From JANJUB01 sp031386985 (GTDB lineage: Bacteria; Armatimonadota; Fimbriimonadia; Fimbriimonadales; Fimbriimonadaceae): a stretch of 64,000 bases of DNA. The stretch covers positions 238,315-302,314 of the forward strand of contig JANNCV010000020.1 in the NCBI GenBank assembly GCA_031386985.1, in the 5' to 3' direction. Below the pieces are notes generated by a model. It saw only the letters and a program-made list of their open reading frames with translations. It had not been told where the DNA came from and made no database searches. A program made the position numbers and the translations under genes. Each line of letters opens with the position of its first letter. Position 1 is the first letter of the stretch. Below, piece by piece: positions 42,244-51,229 of this stretch.

Positions 42244-43617
42244 ATGAACCATCCTGCCCTTGTTCGATTGGCAGAGGCCACCCGGGGAACGGAATTCGAG
42301 AACAAAATCTACTTAGTTGGAGGTTGCGTTCGCGATGAACTTCTGGGCCTCGAACCAAAAACCGATTTTGACCTCGTGATAACGGGAGACGCAGTTGCGC
42401 TCGCCGGGTGGATTTGGGAGCAAGGGATTTCCACGATTCCGCCCGTAAACTATCCCCGATTTGGCACGGCCATGGTGCAGATTGAAGGGTTTCCCGTTGA
42501 GTTGGTAACGGCTCGGCGAGAGAATTATGTAGAGGAAAGCCGCAAACCAATCGTCGAGCCCGCCTCGCTGGATGAAGACGCGCGGAGGCGTGACTTTACG
42601 ATCAACACCCTACTCCGAAATCTCCATTCCGGCGAGCTGATTGATCCGCTCGGACTTGGGGTTTCCGACTTGAATGCTCGCGTTTTGGCCGCTCCCGATG
42701 ATCCCGTAAAGCTCTTTTCGGAAGACCCTTTGCGCATGCTACGCGCTGTTCGCTTCAAATGGCAACTTGATCTAACGCCGGGGCGCGGCCTGTATGAGGC
42801 GGTTTGGGCAGAGCGCGAGCGGCTGAAAATCATCAGCGCCGAGCGGATTCGGGATGAATGGATTAAGATGCTACTGCTTCCGAACAAGCATGCGGTTGGG
42901 GCGATGCGAGATATGTTGAAATTAGGCTTGCTTGAACAATTTTTGCCGGAGTTTTTGCCCATGGTTGGATTGTTTCAGGGTGGTTTTCATCACTTGGATG
43001 TGTGGGAACACACGTTGCTTGTTGTAGAAAGCCTGGGATCGCCGACTGCAGCCGACTCGCCGAACCGGCTTATTCTGGTGCTAAGCGCCCTCTTTCACGA
43101 TGTCTCCAAACCGGAAACGAGGAGCTATGAGGGCGGGAAAATCCGGTTCTTCGCTCATGAAGTTGTAGGCGCAAAGCGCACTGCCGAAATCCTCACCCGC
43201 CTGAAGTTCCCTGGAGAAACGATTGAGGCAGTCGTCATTTTGGTGAAGAATCATATGAGGTTGGCTACATTTCATGAGCTATCAAAACCGGCAACAAGGC
43301 GACTGATTCGGGATACCGACGGCCTAACGCACCTGCTGCTTGACCTTGTTGAGGCCGATTGTGCCGCCCTCAAACCCGGCGTCAAATCGCTTGACCTGAG
43401 CCCGATTCGGGCGGCGATCGAGACCGTAATGATCGAAACCCCCGCGAGCCAACTGGTAAGTCCTCTTGATGGTGACGAGATCATGCAACTGACCGGATTA
43501 GCCCCGGGGAAGGAAGTGGGAGAAATCAAGGCGATGCTGACAGAGCGGGTGATCGAGGGTGAAATGGCTTTTGATGATAAGGCTCGGGCCGAGGCTATTG
43601 TAAGGGGCTTAGAATAG
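42244..43617 (+). CDS. cca: CCA tRNA nucleotidyltransferase with HD domain
   Basis: A 457-residue class II nucleotidyltransferase that adds or repairs tRNA 3'-CCA. The head has YLVGGCVRDELLG and the metal carboxylates in KTDFDLVI. RRRDFTINTLL, SEDPLRMLRAVRFK and the ERIRDEW helix follow. An HD phosphohydrolase domain is seen from about residue 240 (HHLDVWEHTLLVVE, LSALFHDVSKP). Some such enzymes split A- and CC-adding work; the type here cannot be told. A GGGAG lies upstream of the ATG. Confidence 0.92.
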   Translation: MNHPALVRLAEATRGTEFENKIYLVGGCVRDELLGLEPKTDFDLVITGDAVALAGWIWEQGISTIPPVNYPRFGTAMVQIEGFPVELVTARRENYVEESRKPIVEPASLDEDARRRDFTINTLLRNLHSGELIDPLGLGVSDLNARVLAAPDDPVKLFSEDPLRMLRAVRFKWQLDLTPGRGLYEAVWAERERLKIISAERIRDEWIKMLLLPNKHAVGAMRDMLKLGLLEQFLPEFLPMVGLFQGGFHHLDVWEHTLLVVESLGSPTAADSPNRLILVLSALFHDVSKPETRSYEGGKIRFFAHEVVGAKRTAEILTRLKFPGETIEAVVILVKNHMRLATFHELSKPATRRLIRDTDGLTHLLLDLVEADCAALKPGVKSLDLSPIRAAIETVMIETPASQLVSPLDGDEIMQLTGLAPGKEVGEIKAMLTERVIEGEMAFDDKARAEAIVRGLE

Positions 43618-43639
43618 GTCTTACGGGTCCAATAAGACC

Positions 43640-43645
43640 CATAAT
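43640..43645 (+). promoter_or_regulatory. Putative -10 element CATAAT, leaderless layout
   Basis: CATAAT is followed by 6 nt and the TTG start at 43652. Confidence 0.45.
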
Positions 43646-43651
43646 CTAACC

Positions 43652-44602
43652 TTGGAAATCAATTTCATTGACACTCACGCCGCCGGCGAGCCTACGAGGG
43701 TTATTATCAATCCGCCTTTTGATCTCGGCAACGGCACCATGGCCGAGCGGCGAGACCGCTTCTCTGAGGAGTTTGATCACTTGCGCCGCGGCATCCTCCT
43801 TGAGCCCCGTGGCTCTGATGTTTTGGTCGGAGCGCTGGTCTTCGAACCAACTCTCTTCAGTAAAGAACGGGGCGTTATCTTCTTTAACAATGCGGGCATA
43901 CTTGGAATGTGTGGGCACGGAACGATGTGCGTTATTCAAGCGCTTCGGTACAAGAATAGGATTAACGACGACTCGCTGGTTGACCTTGAAACTCCCGTTG
44001 GGCGCGTAACGGCCGAGGTTTTTCCTGATAACTGGGTGGCGGTTCATAATGTGGCCTCTTACCTTCATCGGAAGGGAGTATCCGTGACCTTACCAGGCGG
44101 CGAACTCGATGGCTCGGAACGGCTCATCAAAGGGGATGTGGCCTATGGAGGAAATTGGTTTTTCCTGACGCACGACTCGCCGTGCCCAGTTGATATGGAT
44201 CACATTCGGGAGCTGACCGATTATTCGATACAGGTTCAAGCCGCAATTAGGGAATCGGGATTAGAAGGGGCGGACGGCGGGGTGATTGACCATATCGAAA
44301 TCTGCGTGCCATCCGAAACGCCGGGCGTGAACTCGCGCAATTTCGTCTTATGCCCCGGAGCGGCTTATGATCGTTCGCCATGTGGCACGGGGACGAGCGC
44401 GCATCTGGCGTGCCTTTGGGCCGATGGCCTGCTCAAAGAGGGCGAAGAATGGACCCAAGAAAGCGTAATTGGCACCCGATTCGTAGGCTCCGTCACACTC
44501 GCAGCGAACCAGATTTTGCCAGTTATTCGGGGGCAGAGCTTTGTAACCGCCGAAGGCAAGCTGATTTTTGACGAAAGCGATCCGCTCAGATTTGGGATCT
44601 AA
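43652..44602 (+). CDS. Proline racemase / 4-hydroxyproline epimerase family protein
   Basis: A 316-residue enzyme of the proline racemase superfamily. Both catalytic cysteines are present: NNAGILGMCGHGTM (Cys87) and DRSPCGTGTSAHLA near the C-terminus. Two Cys indicate a racemase/epimerase (often 4-hydroxyproline 2-epimerase) rather than the Thr-containing dehydratases. The start is TTG with no Shine-Dalgarno sequence. It follows the CCA gene by 34 bp. Confidence 0.9.
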   Translation: MEINFIDTHAAGEPTRVIINPPFDLGNGTMAERRDRFSEEFDHLRRGILLEPRGSDVLVGALVFEPTLFSKERGVIFFNNAGILGMCGHGTMCVIQALRYKNRINDDSLVDLETPVGRVTAEVFPDNWVAVHNVASYLHRKGVSVTLPGGELDGSERLIKGDVAYGGNWFFLTHDSPCPVDMDHIRELTDYSIQVQAAIRESGLEGADGGVIDHIEICVPSETPGVNSRNFVLCPGAAYDRSPCGTGTSAHLACLWADGLLKEGEEWTQESVIGTRFVGSVTLAANQILPVIRGQSFVTAEGKLIFDESDPLRFGI

Positions 44603-44669
44603 GTTAAGCTGAGATTAGTTGGCAACTGCGTGTCACCGACATTGGCGCAAAGAAAGGACATTTTCGATG

Positions 44670-45284
44670 CTACGGGCGAAATTTAAAATCGTAAAACCGA
44701 GTCCAGCCGTTGAATCCGCCCTCAAGAACCACTCCGACAATGATGGGCCGATTTACTTCCAAATAGAGGTACACGGTGGTTCGATTGCCTTTCATTTTGC
44801 CCACAATTTCTCTTACGCCAGTCTTGTTCCACGTCTTCTTTGAACCTAACGACCATTGAAAAGGTGCGGACGGGCTGGGATCAAAAACGCGGCTAAGTGA
44901 TTTCGTCCCCTCCAACATCATAAGAGGAAAACCGCCCGAAACCTCCCATCCCGGCATCTGAGTAACAACGCTCAAGGACTCCGATGTCGTCCTGCCATTC
45001 GGCCACTTAGTGGTCACAGTGCTTCCATTCGCGGTGTAATCCGGCGCCTTTAACCCTTGGGTTAGGGTGATTGTCTTCGGGTTTCCGACCGTAACTTTGA
45101 GCGTGAATTTGCCCTTGCCTCTCCATACGAGGCGCTGCGTGTAGTCTCCGGGGAAGAGGCCGTTGTCATCGTGATGCTGAATGGACATCTCGAAATGGGT
45201 TTGCTTGGCGTAGGCCGCTTGAGCCTGCTTCAGCAAAGCGATCGCGGGAGAATCTGGGGTTGGGGCGAGAAGTAGAGCGAGCAT
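44670..45284 (-). CDS. LolA-like / outer-membrane lipoprotein-sorting-type protein
   Basis: A 204-residue strand-rich protein with a short hydrophobic N-terminus (MLALLLAPTPDSP). The pattern 'ALLKQAQAAYAKQTHFEMSIQH' followed by long beta strands (RLVWRGKGKFTLKVTV, TLTQGLKAPDYTANGSTVTTKWPNGRTTSE) resembles LolA/DUF2092 proteins, which bind lipid or lipoprotein acyl chains. The signal peptide is weak. It lies one base after the stop of a gspF-like gene and is likely the last gene of that operon. Confidence 0.6.
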   Translation of the reverse strand: MLALLLAPTPDSPAIALLKQAQAAYAKQTHFEMSIQHHDDNGLFPGDYTQRLVWRGKGKFTLKVTVGNPKTITLTQGLKAPDYTANGSTVTTKWPNGRTTSESLSVVTQMPGWEVSGGFPLMMLEGTKSLSRVFDPSPSAPFQWSLGSKKTWNKTGVREIVGKMKGNRTTVYLYLEVNRPIIVGVVLEGGFNGWTRFYDFKFRP

Positions 45285-45285
45285 G

Positions 45286-46515
45286 TTATTCGTTTACCGC
45301 ATCGCCGATCCCAGAAAAGTGTTGAGTGTAGAATTTTATGACGACGATTGCCACATAAAGGCCGACCAATGCAAGAGCGACGACTCCAACCACCGTCGCC
45401 ATCACCTTAGAGCGAACCTCGGAATCTTCTTCATAAAATATTGCGACGCGCTCCAGCATATTATCAAGGTCGCCCGTGGTTTCGCCCGTATGGATCATGT
45501 TCAAAACTACCGGATCAACGACGCCGGTGTGGGCATAAACCTCGGTCAAACCCCGGCCCGACTCAAGCATCGGAGCCGCGGGGCGAAGGCGCGAGCGCAT
45601 GAAGAGATTGCCGCAGGCATCGGCGGCAAGCAGGGCGGATTCTTGAGGAGAAACGCCGCCGCGATAGAGGCAAGCAAAGGCTCTAGAAAACTTAGCGAGG
45701 GCGAACTGCCGCATGGTGGTTCCGAAATAGGGGACGCCAAGCCAAAACTGATCCCAGCGGGTTTTCATAGTTGGATCGGGCAAGATGAACTTTACCAAAA
45801 CAAAGATTCCAACGATGATAGGGGTGAGAAAAATCCACGTTGATAACTGCGTGAGCGGTGACCAGATCCCCTTCCCGCCGATTTGACCGATAATCACGTT
45901 GGTGATGCCGATGATGATGATGGCGGCACCAACGACAACTTTGGGATAGAGCGTCGCCGTCCTGATCATATTCCTAAGTTTGATTTCGCGCTCAATGTAT
46001 TCGGAAACGTGTTTCAGCGTTTCATCCATCATTCCCGCCTTCTCGCCAGTTTTCACCAGGCTGATCATGAGGGGGGCGAAGACGTCGGGATAGCGATCCA
46101 TTCCCTGCGACAGGGGCCTGCCCTCCAGTGCGTTATCTCGAAATTCGCGCAATACTGATTTCAGTTTGAGGTCGCTGGTCTGGTTGCCGATGGTTTCAAG
46201 GGTTTGAACCATTCCAACTCCGGCGTGAAGCATTGTCGAAAGTTGCCGAAAGAAAAATCCAAGATCAGCTAACGGGACTTTATCAAATGCGCCGAGAAGG
46301 TGGGTTTGGACAACATTTCGCCCGGGTGGAGGCAGGGGAGTGAAGACCGCGCTTGGATTCAAGGGATCGCCCGATTCCGTGTTAGCGGTTAGGTTTTCAA
46401 CGGTGTAACCCCGTTTGGCGAGTTCATCAGCAGCGGCACCAATCGAAATGCTCGCCAGCGAGCCGCTCACGGGCTGCCCAACAGCGTCGGTTCCTTTATA
46501 TTCAAATACAGTCAT
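45286..46515 (-). CDS. Type II secretion/type IV pilus inner-membrane protein F (copy 1)
   Basis: A 409-residue GspF/PilC-family protein. It has an N-terminal ~60-residue region (MTVFEYKGTDAVGQPVSGSL...) and two T2SSF repeats. Each repeat is a helical cytoplasmic domain, with FRQLSTMLHAGVGMVQTLETIG in the first and FSRAFACLYRGGVSPQESALLAA in the second, followed by membrane helices. GETTGDLDNMLERVA near the C-terminus is a family hallmark. It anchors the assembly ATPase at the membrane. A second, divergent copy is directly upstream (2 bp). Confidence 0.92.
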   Translation of the reverse strand: MTVFEYKGTDAVGQPVSGSLASISIGAAADELAKRGYTVENLTANTESGDPLNPSAVFTPLPPPGRNVVQTHLLGAFDKVPLADLGFFFRQLSTMLHAGVGMVQTLETIGNQTSDLKLKSVLREFRDNALEGRPLSQGMDRYPDVFAPLMISLVKTGEKAGMMDETLKHVSEYIEREIKLRNMIRTATLYPKVVVGAAIIIIGITNVIIGQIGGKGIWSPLTQLSTWIFLTPIIVGIFVLVKFILPDPTMKTRWDQFWLGVPYFGTTMRQFALAKFSRAFACLYRGGVSPQESALLAADACGNLFMRSRLRPAAPMLESGRGLTEVYAHTGVVDPVVLNMIHTGETTGDLDNMLERVAIFYEEDSEVRSKVMATVVGVVALALVGLYVAIVVIKFYTQHFSGIGDAVNE

Positions 46516-46517
46516 TG

Positions 46518-47720
46518 TTAGTCAATTTTGAAGTTATCAAGCACAAGGGGAATGGCTTCGTTGTACCACGCATAGACAACAACGATGAGCACGATTCCGC
46601 TTGTGATGATTGCGAAGAGGCATCCAAACCTAATACTCTTTATACGCGCAGCGGCGGTAGTTGCTTCGAATTCTGTCCGGCTAATTCGCTCGAGTTGGTC
46701 CAACGAACCTTCCATGTCCCCCGTAAGCTCGCCGGTTGAGACCACGGGCGCATACTCGTTTGGGAAGAGCTTGCTCGCAAAGATGGCATCGCTCAATCGG
46801 CTCCCATCTTGCATCATCTTGCCTGCATCACGCAGCCTCGCCGCCATTTCAAGGTTGGGCACCGCTTCGGTTGCCATCTGCCAACTTGAGTTCGGGGGCA
46901 CTCCCGCCTTTGCGAGCCTTGAGAGCACCCAAGTAAAAACGGCGATGCACTCGTTACGGGCCCTCGGTCCATAAACTGGGATCCGCAGGCCCATCCTATG
47001 CCGAAAACGCCGCATCTCATACGTTCCCAAAATTGCCCGGAGGATCATGAGGATTGTGCCGAGCGCCAGAATCATCGGGCCGTAAGGCCAAACCATGGTC
47101 CGGATAACGGCCCCAAGAAAAGGTGGATCACCTAGCCCCTTGGCGGATTCAAGAATTCCTGCCCTTATGGCGAAAACGAATGGAATCGCGAGTAACATCC
47201 GCGGCCCCAGATACCAAACAAACCAATGGAACCGCTTGAATTTGTGCGCATCCTCGGCCTGAGCCGAGAGAACCGCGAACGCTTCCGGCAAAAAACCGCC
47301 TTGCTCGGCGGCATGAATGGTTCCCACCACATTGTCTGGATAGAGGTCGGCGTATTTGACGAGAACTTCCGTCAAGGGGCGCCCGTTGGTCGCCGCTTCG
47401 CTAAGCTCGACAAACGAAGGGCGAAAGTGAGTTTCGGAGGTGATGCGGGCGAGTTCAGCAAACGATGTCGCCGGGTTGATTCCAGCGTTTAGCTGTTTCG
47501 AAACCTGAGAAAAAAGAAAGAAGCGCTGCCGATCGGTGCCTTTGCGAGTTCGAATCAGTTGGGCGTATTGTTGGCTGACGCCAGGGTTGACTATGAGGCG
47601 TACGTTTGCTATCCCGCGTTGGTGCAAGGCCTGTTCGGCATCGGTTTCAGATTTGGCTTGGATCGTTCCTTCCAAAACCTGCCCTCTACTGTCAGTATAT
47701 TGGTAGCGAAAATAGGTCAT
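46518..47720 (-). CDS. Type II secretion/type IV pilus inner-membrane protein F (copy 2)
   Basis: A 400-residue GspF/PilC-family protein, paralogous to its downstream neighbour. The N-terminal YRYTDSRGQVLEGTIQAKS-type region precedes two T2SSF repeats: FSQVSKQLNAGINPATSFAELA, then FTWVLSRLAKAGVPPNSSWQMA. STGELTGDMEGSLDQLERIS near the end corresponds to the family's GExTG motif. Two F proteins in tandem may form a heteromeric platform. It overlaps folK by 4 bp. Confidence 0.9.
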   Translation of the reverse strand: MTYFRYQYTDSRGQVLEGTIQAKSETDAEQALHQRGIANVRLIVNPGVSQQYAQLIRTRKGTDRQRFFLFSQVSKQLNAGINPATSFAELARITSETHFRPSFVELSEAATNGRPLTEVLVKYADLYPDNVVGTIHAAEQGGFLPEAFAVLSAQAEDAHKFKRFHWFVWYLGPRMLLAIPFVFAIRAGILESAKGLGDPPFLGAVIRTMVWPYGPMILALGTILMILRAILGTYEMRRFRHRMGLRIPVYGPRARNECIAVFTWVLSRLAKAGVPPNSSWQMATEAVPNLEMAARLRDAGKMMQDGSRLSDAIFASKLFPNEYAPVVSTGELTGDMEGSLDQLERISRTEFEATTAAARIKSIRFGCLFAIITSGIVLIVVVYAWYNEAIPLVLDNFKID

Positions 47721-48199
47721 CCCACAAATTCTCTGGCTAGCTTACGGACGTGATCGGCCTGCCCTTGTGTTGCACCCAATAAATCGCGCACAACGCCAAG
47801 GCCGGGCAGAAGCAGATCGGGGGCGATGTCAAACAAAGGTTTCAAAACGAATCTTCGCTCGACCATTCGTGGATGAGGCACGTTAAGAAGCTTTGAACTC
47901 AACTGAAGCGCCCCATAAGCGATGAGGTCAATATCAATCTCCCTTGGTCCGTTTCGCACCCGAGGAAGCCGTCCGATTTCGAACTCAAGCGCTTTGATTT
48001 TGGCCAGCAACTCAAGCGGCCCTTCCGACGTTTCGAGAAGCGCGGCGGCGTTCAAGAACGCCGGCTGATCCTCAACGTACATCGGATCAGTCTCATAAAG
48101 CGGACTCAACCGCTCTACTGCGAGCGCGCGAGAAGCCGCAAGAATGTTAGCCTCGCGGTCTCCCAGATTAGATCCGAATGCAATCACAACGAGGGGCAA
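47717..48199 (-). CDS. folK: 2-amino-4-hydroxy-6-hydroxymethyldihydropteridine diphosphokinase
   Basis: A 160-residue HPPK, which transfers pyrophosphate from ATP in folate synthesis. It opens IAFGSNLGDREANI. The substrate loop SPLYETDPMYVEDQPAFLNAA follows, and the metal and signature motif RNGPREIDIDLIAYG is complete, with its two Asp residues. HPRMVERRFVLKPL closes it. It lies between the large glycosidase-like gene and gspF copy 2 in one operon, an unusual setting for folK, which often neighbours folP or folB. Confidence 0.94.
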   Translation of the reverse strand: MPLVVIAFGSNLGDREANILAASRALAVERLSPLYETDPMYVEDQPAFLNAAALLETSEGPLELLAKIKALEFEIGRLPRVRNGPREIDIDLIAYGALQLSSKLLNVPHPRMVERRFVLKPLFDIAPDLLLPGLGVVRDLLGATQGQADHVRKLAREFVG

Positions 48200-48202
48200 A
48201 AC

Positions 48203-51200
48203 CTACTCCCGTTTTCGGAACATTACGCCGAGGCCCGAATCGTCGTCCACTTCCACATTTGCGCCCCGCATTCGGCCGTCTTCCTTCTTCGGAGTTCGAT
48301 CTCTTCGGCGGCGAATGCCCGGAGCGGGCGATGGCGGCGCGACTGGCGAATTAGCCAACTCTTCTTCAACCAATCTGGGCTTAAACAGCAGATCATCGGA
48401 AATGAGGTCGTCGCTTTCGGCGGTGCCTTCCATCCATTCATCCAATCGCATGATGGAGACATCAAACGAGGAATCCACGCGGGTGTTTTCGGACTTGACT
48501 ATCGGCTCGGACAGGTGCAATCGCTCGGCGGGATCGCACGAGAGAATGTGCTCGATTTCTTCCTTCACTCCAACGAGGAATACATGGGTCTCGCCATCCG
48601 TTCCGTGGAACTTCAAGCTGGTTGAATCATGCGAAACCCACTCAGAATCGGTGATATCGTAGGCTGACCACTTGTTGGGCAAGGTGATTGTTCTGGGCCC
48701 GGCACCCGTACAGTGCACCGAAAGGAACGGCGGACGAACATGAACCACATCATCGGCGAAACTCCAAACATGGGCCCCCGCGATCTGGCCGAGCGAACGC
48801 AGCAACGAACTTGTTACCAAAGGCTCACCGAGAAAAACCGATTTCCAGCAGAGCGAGCGATCATGATCCGCGCGGAAATCTCTTAGAACAAAACTCGGTA
48901 GACCCGTTTGCGTGTATTCACCCAGTACGATTCCTTCATCGGGGATGGCAAAGAAGCTCGGCTCCACGCTTGCCCCACTCAAGCCCTTATCGGGCAGAGC
49001 CTCGCAAAGTGGATGTCGGCGGTTCACAATGGTGGTTCCCGTTCGGCTGTGGAAAGGCTGAGGTTTGAGGGCGATACCCGTCACCTCGCGCGCTCGCTCC
49101 AAACACTCTCGACCCGAATCAAAGAGTCCCGACGCATAAAGCCAGAACAACACCTTGTTGTCTCGCTGCAAGCGCTGCTTTATCGCGGCGCGAAGGCCAG
49201 GGCGAACATCCCAGGCGTTCACAAAAATGTAAAGCTTGCTATCGGGGAACTGCTCGCGATGTTGCAAGTCGCTCAAAAGGTAGAAGCCGGCGCTCATGCC
49301 GGCGCGCATAATGGATTCGCGCACATTTTGCACCAAGAGCGAAAAACCCTTCTGGTCCGTAATGTAGGCGAGCGATCGCTCATCAATGAAAACCGCAACA
49401 TCGGGGTCACTTTGCGGGCTCGCCATGCGATAAATCAGGGCCTTGATGACCTGTTTGGCTCGGGCCCATGTGCTCGGCGTTTTCAGCCAGCCGTTGCCCC
49501 AAAGGTCCATCCAGCAAAGGCCAGAGTTATGAGTGAGAGCTAAGCCCACTCCTCGCCAGTGGACATTATCCAGAGCCTGCGGGGTTTTGAGTTGTGGGTT
49601 GAAATCATCCGGCTCATTTCGACCCGTACCAATCGAAGTCTTGAAATCTTCTTCGCTTAGGTAGAGCTTGCCGTTCAACACAATGCTATCAATCGGCCCA
49701 GGGAACCCGGCGCTGCCACCTGGCTCGCGGTTTCGATAGCTCGGCGGACCCGCCACAAAGTCAATTTCGGGCGATCTAAGCAGTTTCCCGAGCGATAAGT
49801 GACCGCTACCCGCGTGGCTCCACTCGAAGGTGTAGCCATAGCTCACGCCAACCAAGAAGTAGCCTTCGGAAGCTTCCTTTACCGTGTAAGCGAGTTCAGC
49901 GATACGCTCTACGGTTTGATCACTGAGGAAGAGGTGGTAGTCAACGAACTGGCGTTCTTTTCGGTTGGTGCGAACAAAGCGGTCGCCCTTAAAGGCTTCG
50001 GCGTAGCTCGGAACTTGGAGGGTGTCAAAGTTCGCGTCACCATCGAACCAAGAAGCGCGCAGGGGAACGATATCATTGAAGTAGCGCGTTCTCGCCCAAT
50101 CTCGGAACTGGGTATGAGCGGCTTTTGAGGTGTCGTAACCCGAATCTTCGCTGAAGAACCATTCGCCTCGATCAAGGTGAACGCCGAGGATGCTGTCCTT
50201 CATGGGGAGCATTCGCAGTTGCTTCACAAAGAGGCTAAGGCAATCCTTGGCGACGCTCCAAAAATCGTCATCGCAAATGCTCGGCTCGGCGAGGTTCTTG
50301 TGGGCATCTTTATAAGCCGCGTCTGGATATTTGTCGGCCCAACCCTTCGGGGCGCCAAAAACAACGCGAAGCAAAACCTGGGCTTCGGGATCAACTTCCA
50401 GCGTTTTCTTGATGAGATAAGCGGCAACAGAGCAGCTATCCTCAACTCCGGCGGGGTCAACATCGAATTCGATGATGTGGGAATGGATGTGAACTCCCGC
50501 TTCGCCCGCCATCTTCATTTGATCAAGCACGGTTTGGGCGCGTTGTTCATCGCGAGCCGCGCCAAAGAACGAAATCGGCGGATAAACCCTTCGGTTTCGA
50601 ACAAGGATCGGAACGCCATCGCGAACGACCACCTGAGGGGCATCCTCCGGAATATCAATAAGCGGTTTGACGGGCTTTACGGGAAGCTCGGGAATCGGTT
50701 CGGGCTTCTCGACGCGGCCCCGAAACCGCACATTAACTTCAGGATCTTCGATTTCGGTGACTTCTTCAACCGGCTTCTCGGCGGGCTTTCGTCGTTGGCG
50801 TCCCTCGCGCGGTTTGGCTTCGGTTGACTCTTTTTGAACAACGGCAACTTCCGCCGCGGGAGCGCGCTTTGGCTTCGCTCCTTCTTGGCGCGGCCGCCAG
50901 GCGATCTCGCCGACACTAAACTCGGCGGCGAGCTCGGACATATCTTCCGCCACGACGCGAGCAGGAACGGGAGCTTTCTTAGCCCGGGTAGCGGGCGTTC
51001 GGAATGTTGGTTCCAAGTCGCCAAGACCCAAATCAGGTTGGGTGGTTTCGGCAGTTTTGGTTCGGCGCACGCGTTTTACGGCGTTCCCAATTGCGTTTAC
51101 AACCGATTCGGTGGCAGCGTGAATTTTGTCTTCAGTTTTGCCGCGCGTTCGTTTCGGTTTGGGAGCGGTTGGGGTTGGTTCAGTGACGATTTCGGGTTCA

Positions 51201-51229
51201 GTTTCGGTTAATTTCTTTCGGCTGCGCAT
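48203..51229 (-). CDS. Large GH42/beta-galactosidase-like protein with disordered N-terminus
   Basis: 1008 residues from the ATG at 51229 (the frame extends 9 codons further). Residues about 1-200 are Lys/Glu/Pro/Thr/Ala-rich and disordered. From about 215 the sequence looks like a TIM-barrel glycosidase: YPPISFFGAARDEQRAQTVLDQMKMAGEAGVHIHSHIIEFDVDP, with acidic pairs such as GVHLDRGEWFF and LCWMDLWGNGW. A Rossmann-like and beta-sandwich C-terminus, as in GH42, follows from about 600, and a basic tail ends it. There is no signal peptide. Family assignment is tentative. It overlaps the HAD gene by 22 bp. Confidence 0.6.
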   Translation of the reverse strand: MRSRKKLTETEPEIVTEPTPTAPKPKRTRGKTEDKIHAATESVVNAIGNAVKRVRRTKTAETTQPDLGLGDLEPTFRTPATRAKKAPVPARVVAEDMSELAAEFSVGEIAWRPRQEGAKPKRAPAAEVAVVQKESTEAKPREGRQRRKPAEKPVEEVTEIEDPEVNVRFRGRVEKPEPIPELPVKPVKPLIDIPEDAPQVVVRDGVPILVRNRRVYPPISFFGAARDEQRAQTVLDQMKMAGEAGVHIHSHIIEFDVDPAGVEDSCSVAAYLIKKTLEVDPEAQVLLRVVFGAPKGWADKYPDAAYKDAHKNLAEPSICDDDFWSVAKDCLSLFVKQLRMLPMKDSILGVHLDRGEWFFSEDSGYDTSKAAHTQFRDWARTRYFNDIVPLRASWFDGDANFDTLQVPSYAEAFKGDRFVRTNRKERQFVDYHLFLSDQTVERIAELAYTVKEASEGYFLVGVSYGYTFEWSHAGSGHLSLGKLLRSPEIDFVAGPPSYRNREPGGSAGFPGPIDSIVLNGKLYLSEEDFKTSIGTGRNEPDDFNPQLKTPQALDNVHWRGVGLALTHNSGLCWMDLWGNGWLKTPSTWARAKQVIKALIYRMASPQSDPDVAVFIDERSLAYITDQKGFSLLVQNVRESIMRAGMSAGFYLLSDLQHREQFPDSKLYIFVNAWDVRPGLRAAIKQRLQRDNKVLFWLYASGLFDSGRECLERAREVTGIALKPQPFHSRTGTTIVNRRHPLCEALPDKGLSGASVEPSFFAIPDEGIVLGEYTQTGLPSFVLRDFRADHDRSLCWKSVFLGEPLVTSSLLRSLGQIAGAHVWSFADDVVHVRPPFLSVHCTGAGPRTITLPNKWSAYDITDSEWVSHDSTSLKFHGTDGETHVFLVGVKEEIEHILSCDPAERLHLSEPIVKSENTRVDSSFDVSIMRLDEWMEGTAESDDLISDDLLFKPRLVEEELANSPVAPPSPAPGIRRRRDRTPKKEDGRMRGANVEVDDDSGLGVMFRKRE

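Noticed and set aside
44619..44843. Plus-strand frame with a good AAAGAAAGGA-ATG at 44668
   Set aside because: It is antisense to the LolA-like gene, which fits the minus-strand operon and has a coherent protein; the 58-residue plus-strand product resembles nothing.
50177..50827. Plus-strand frames over the large glycosidase-like gene
   Set aside because: Mirror frames of a GC-biased coding region; the minus-strand protein has domain structure and operon context.
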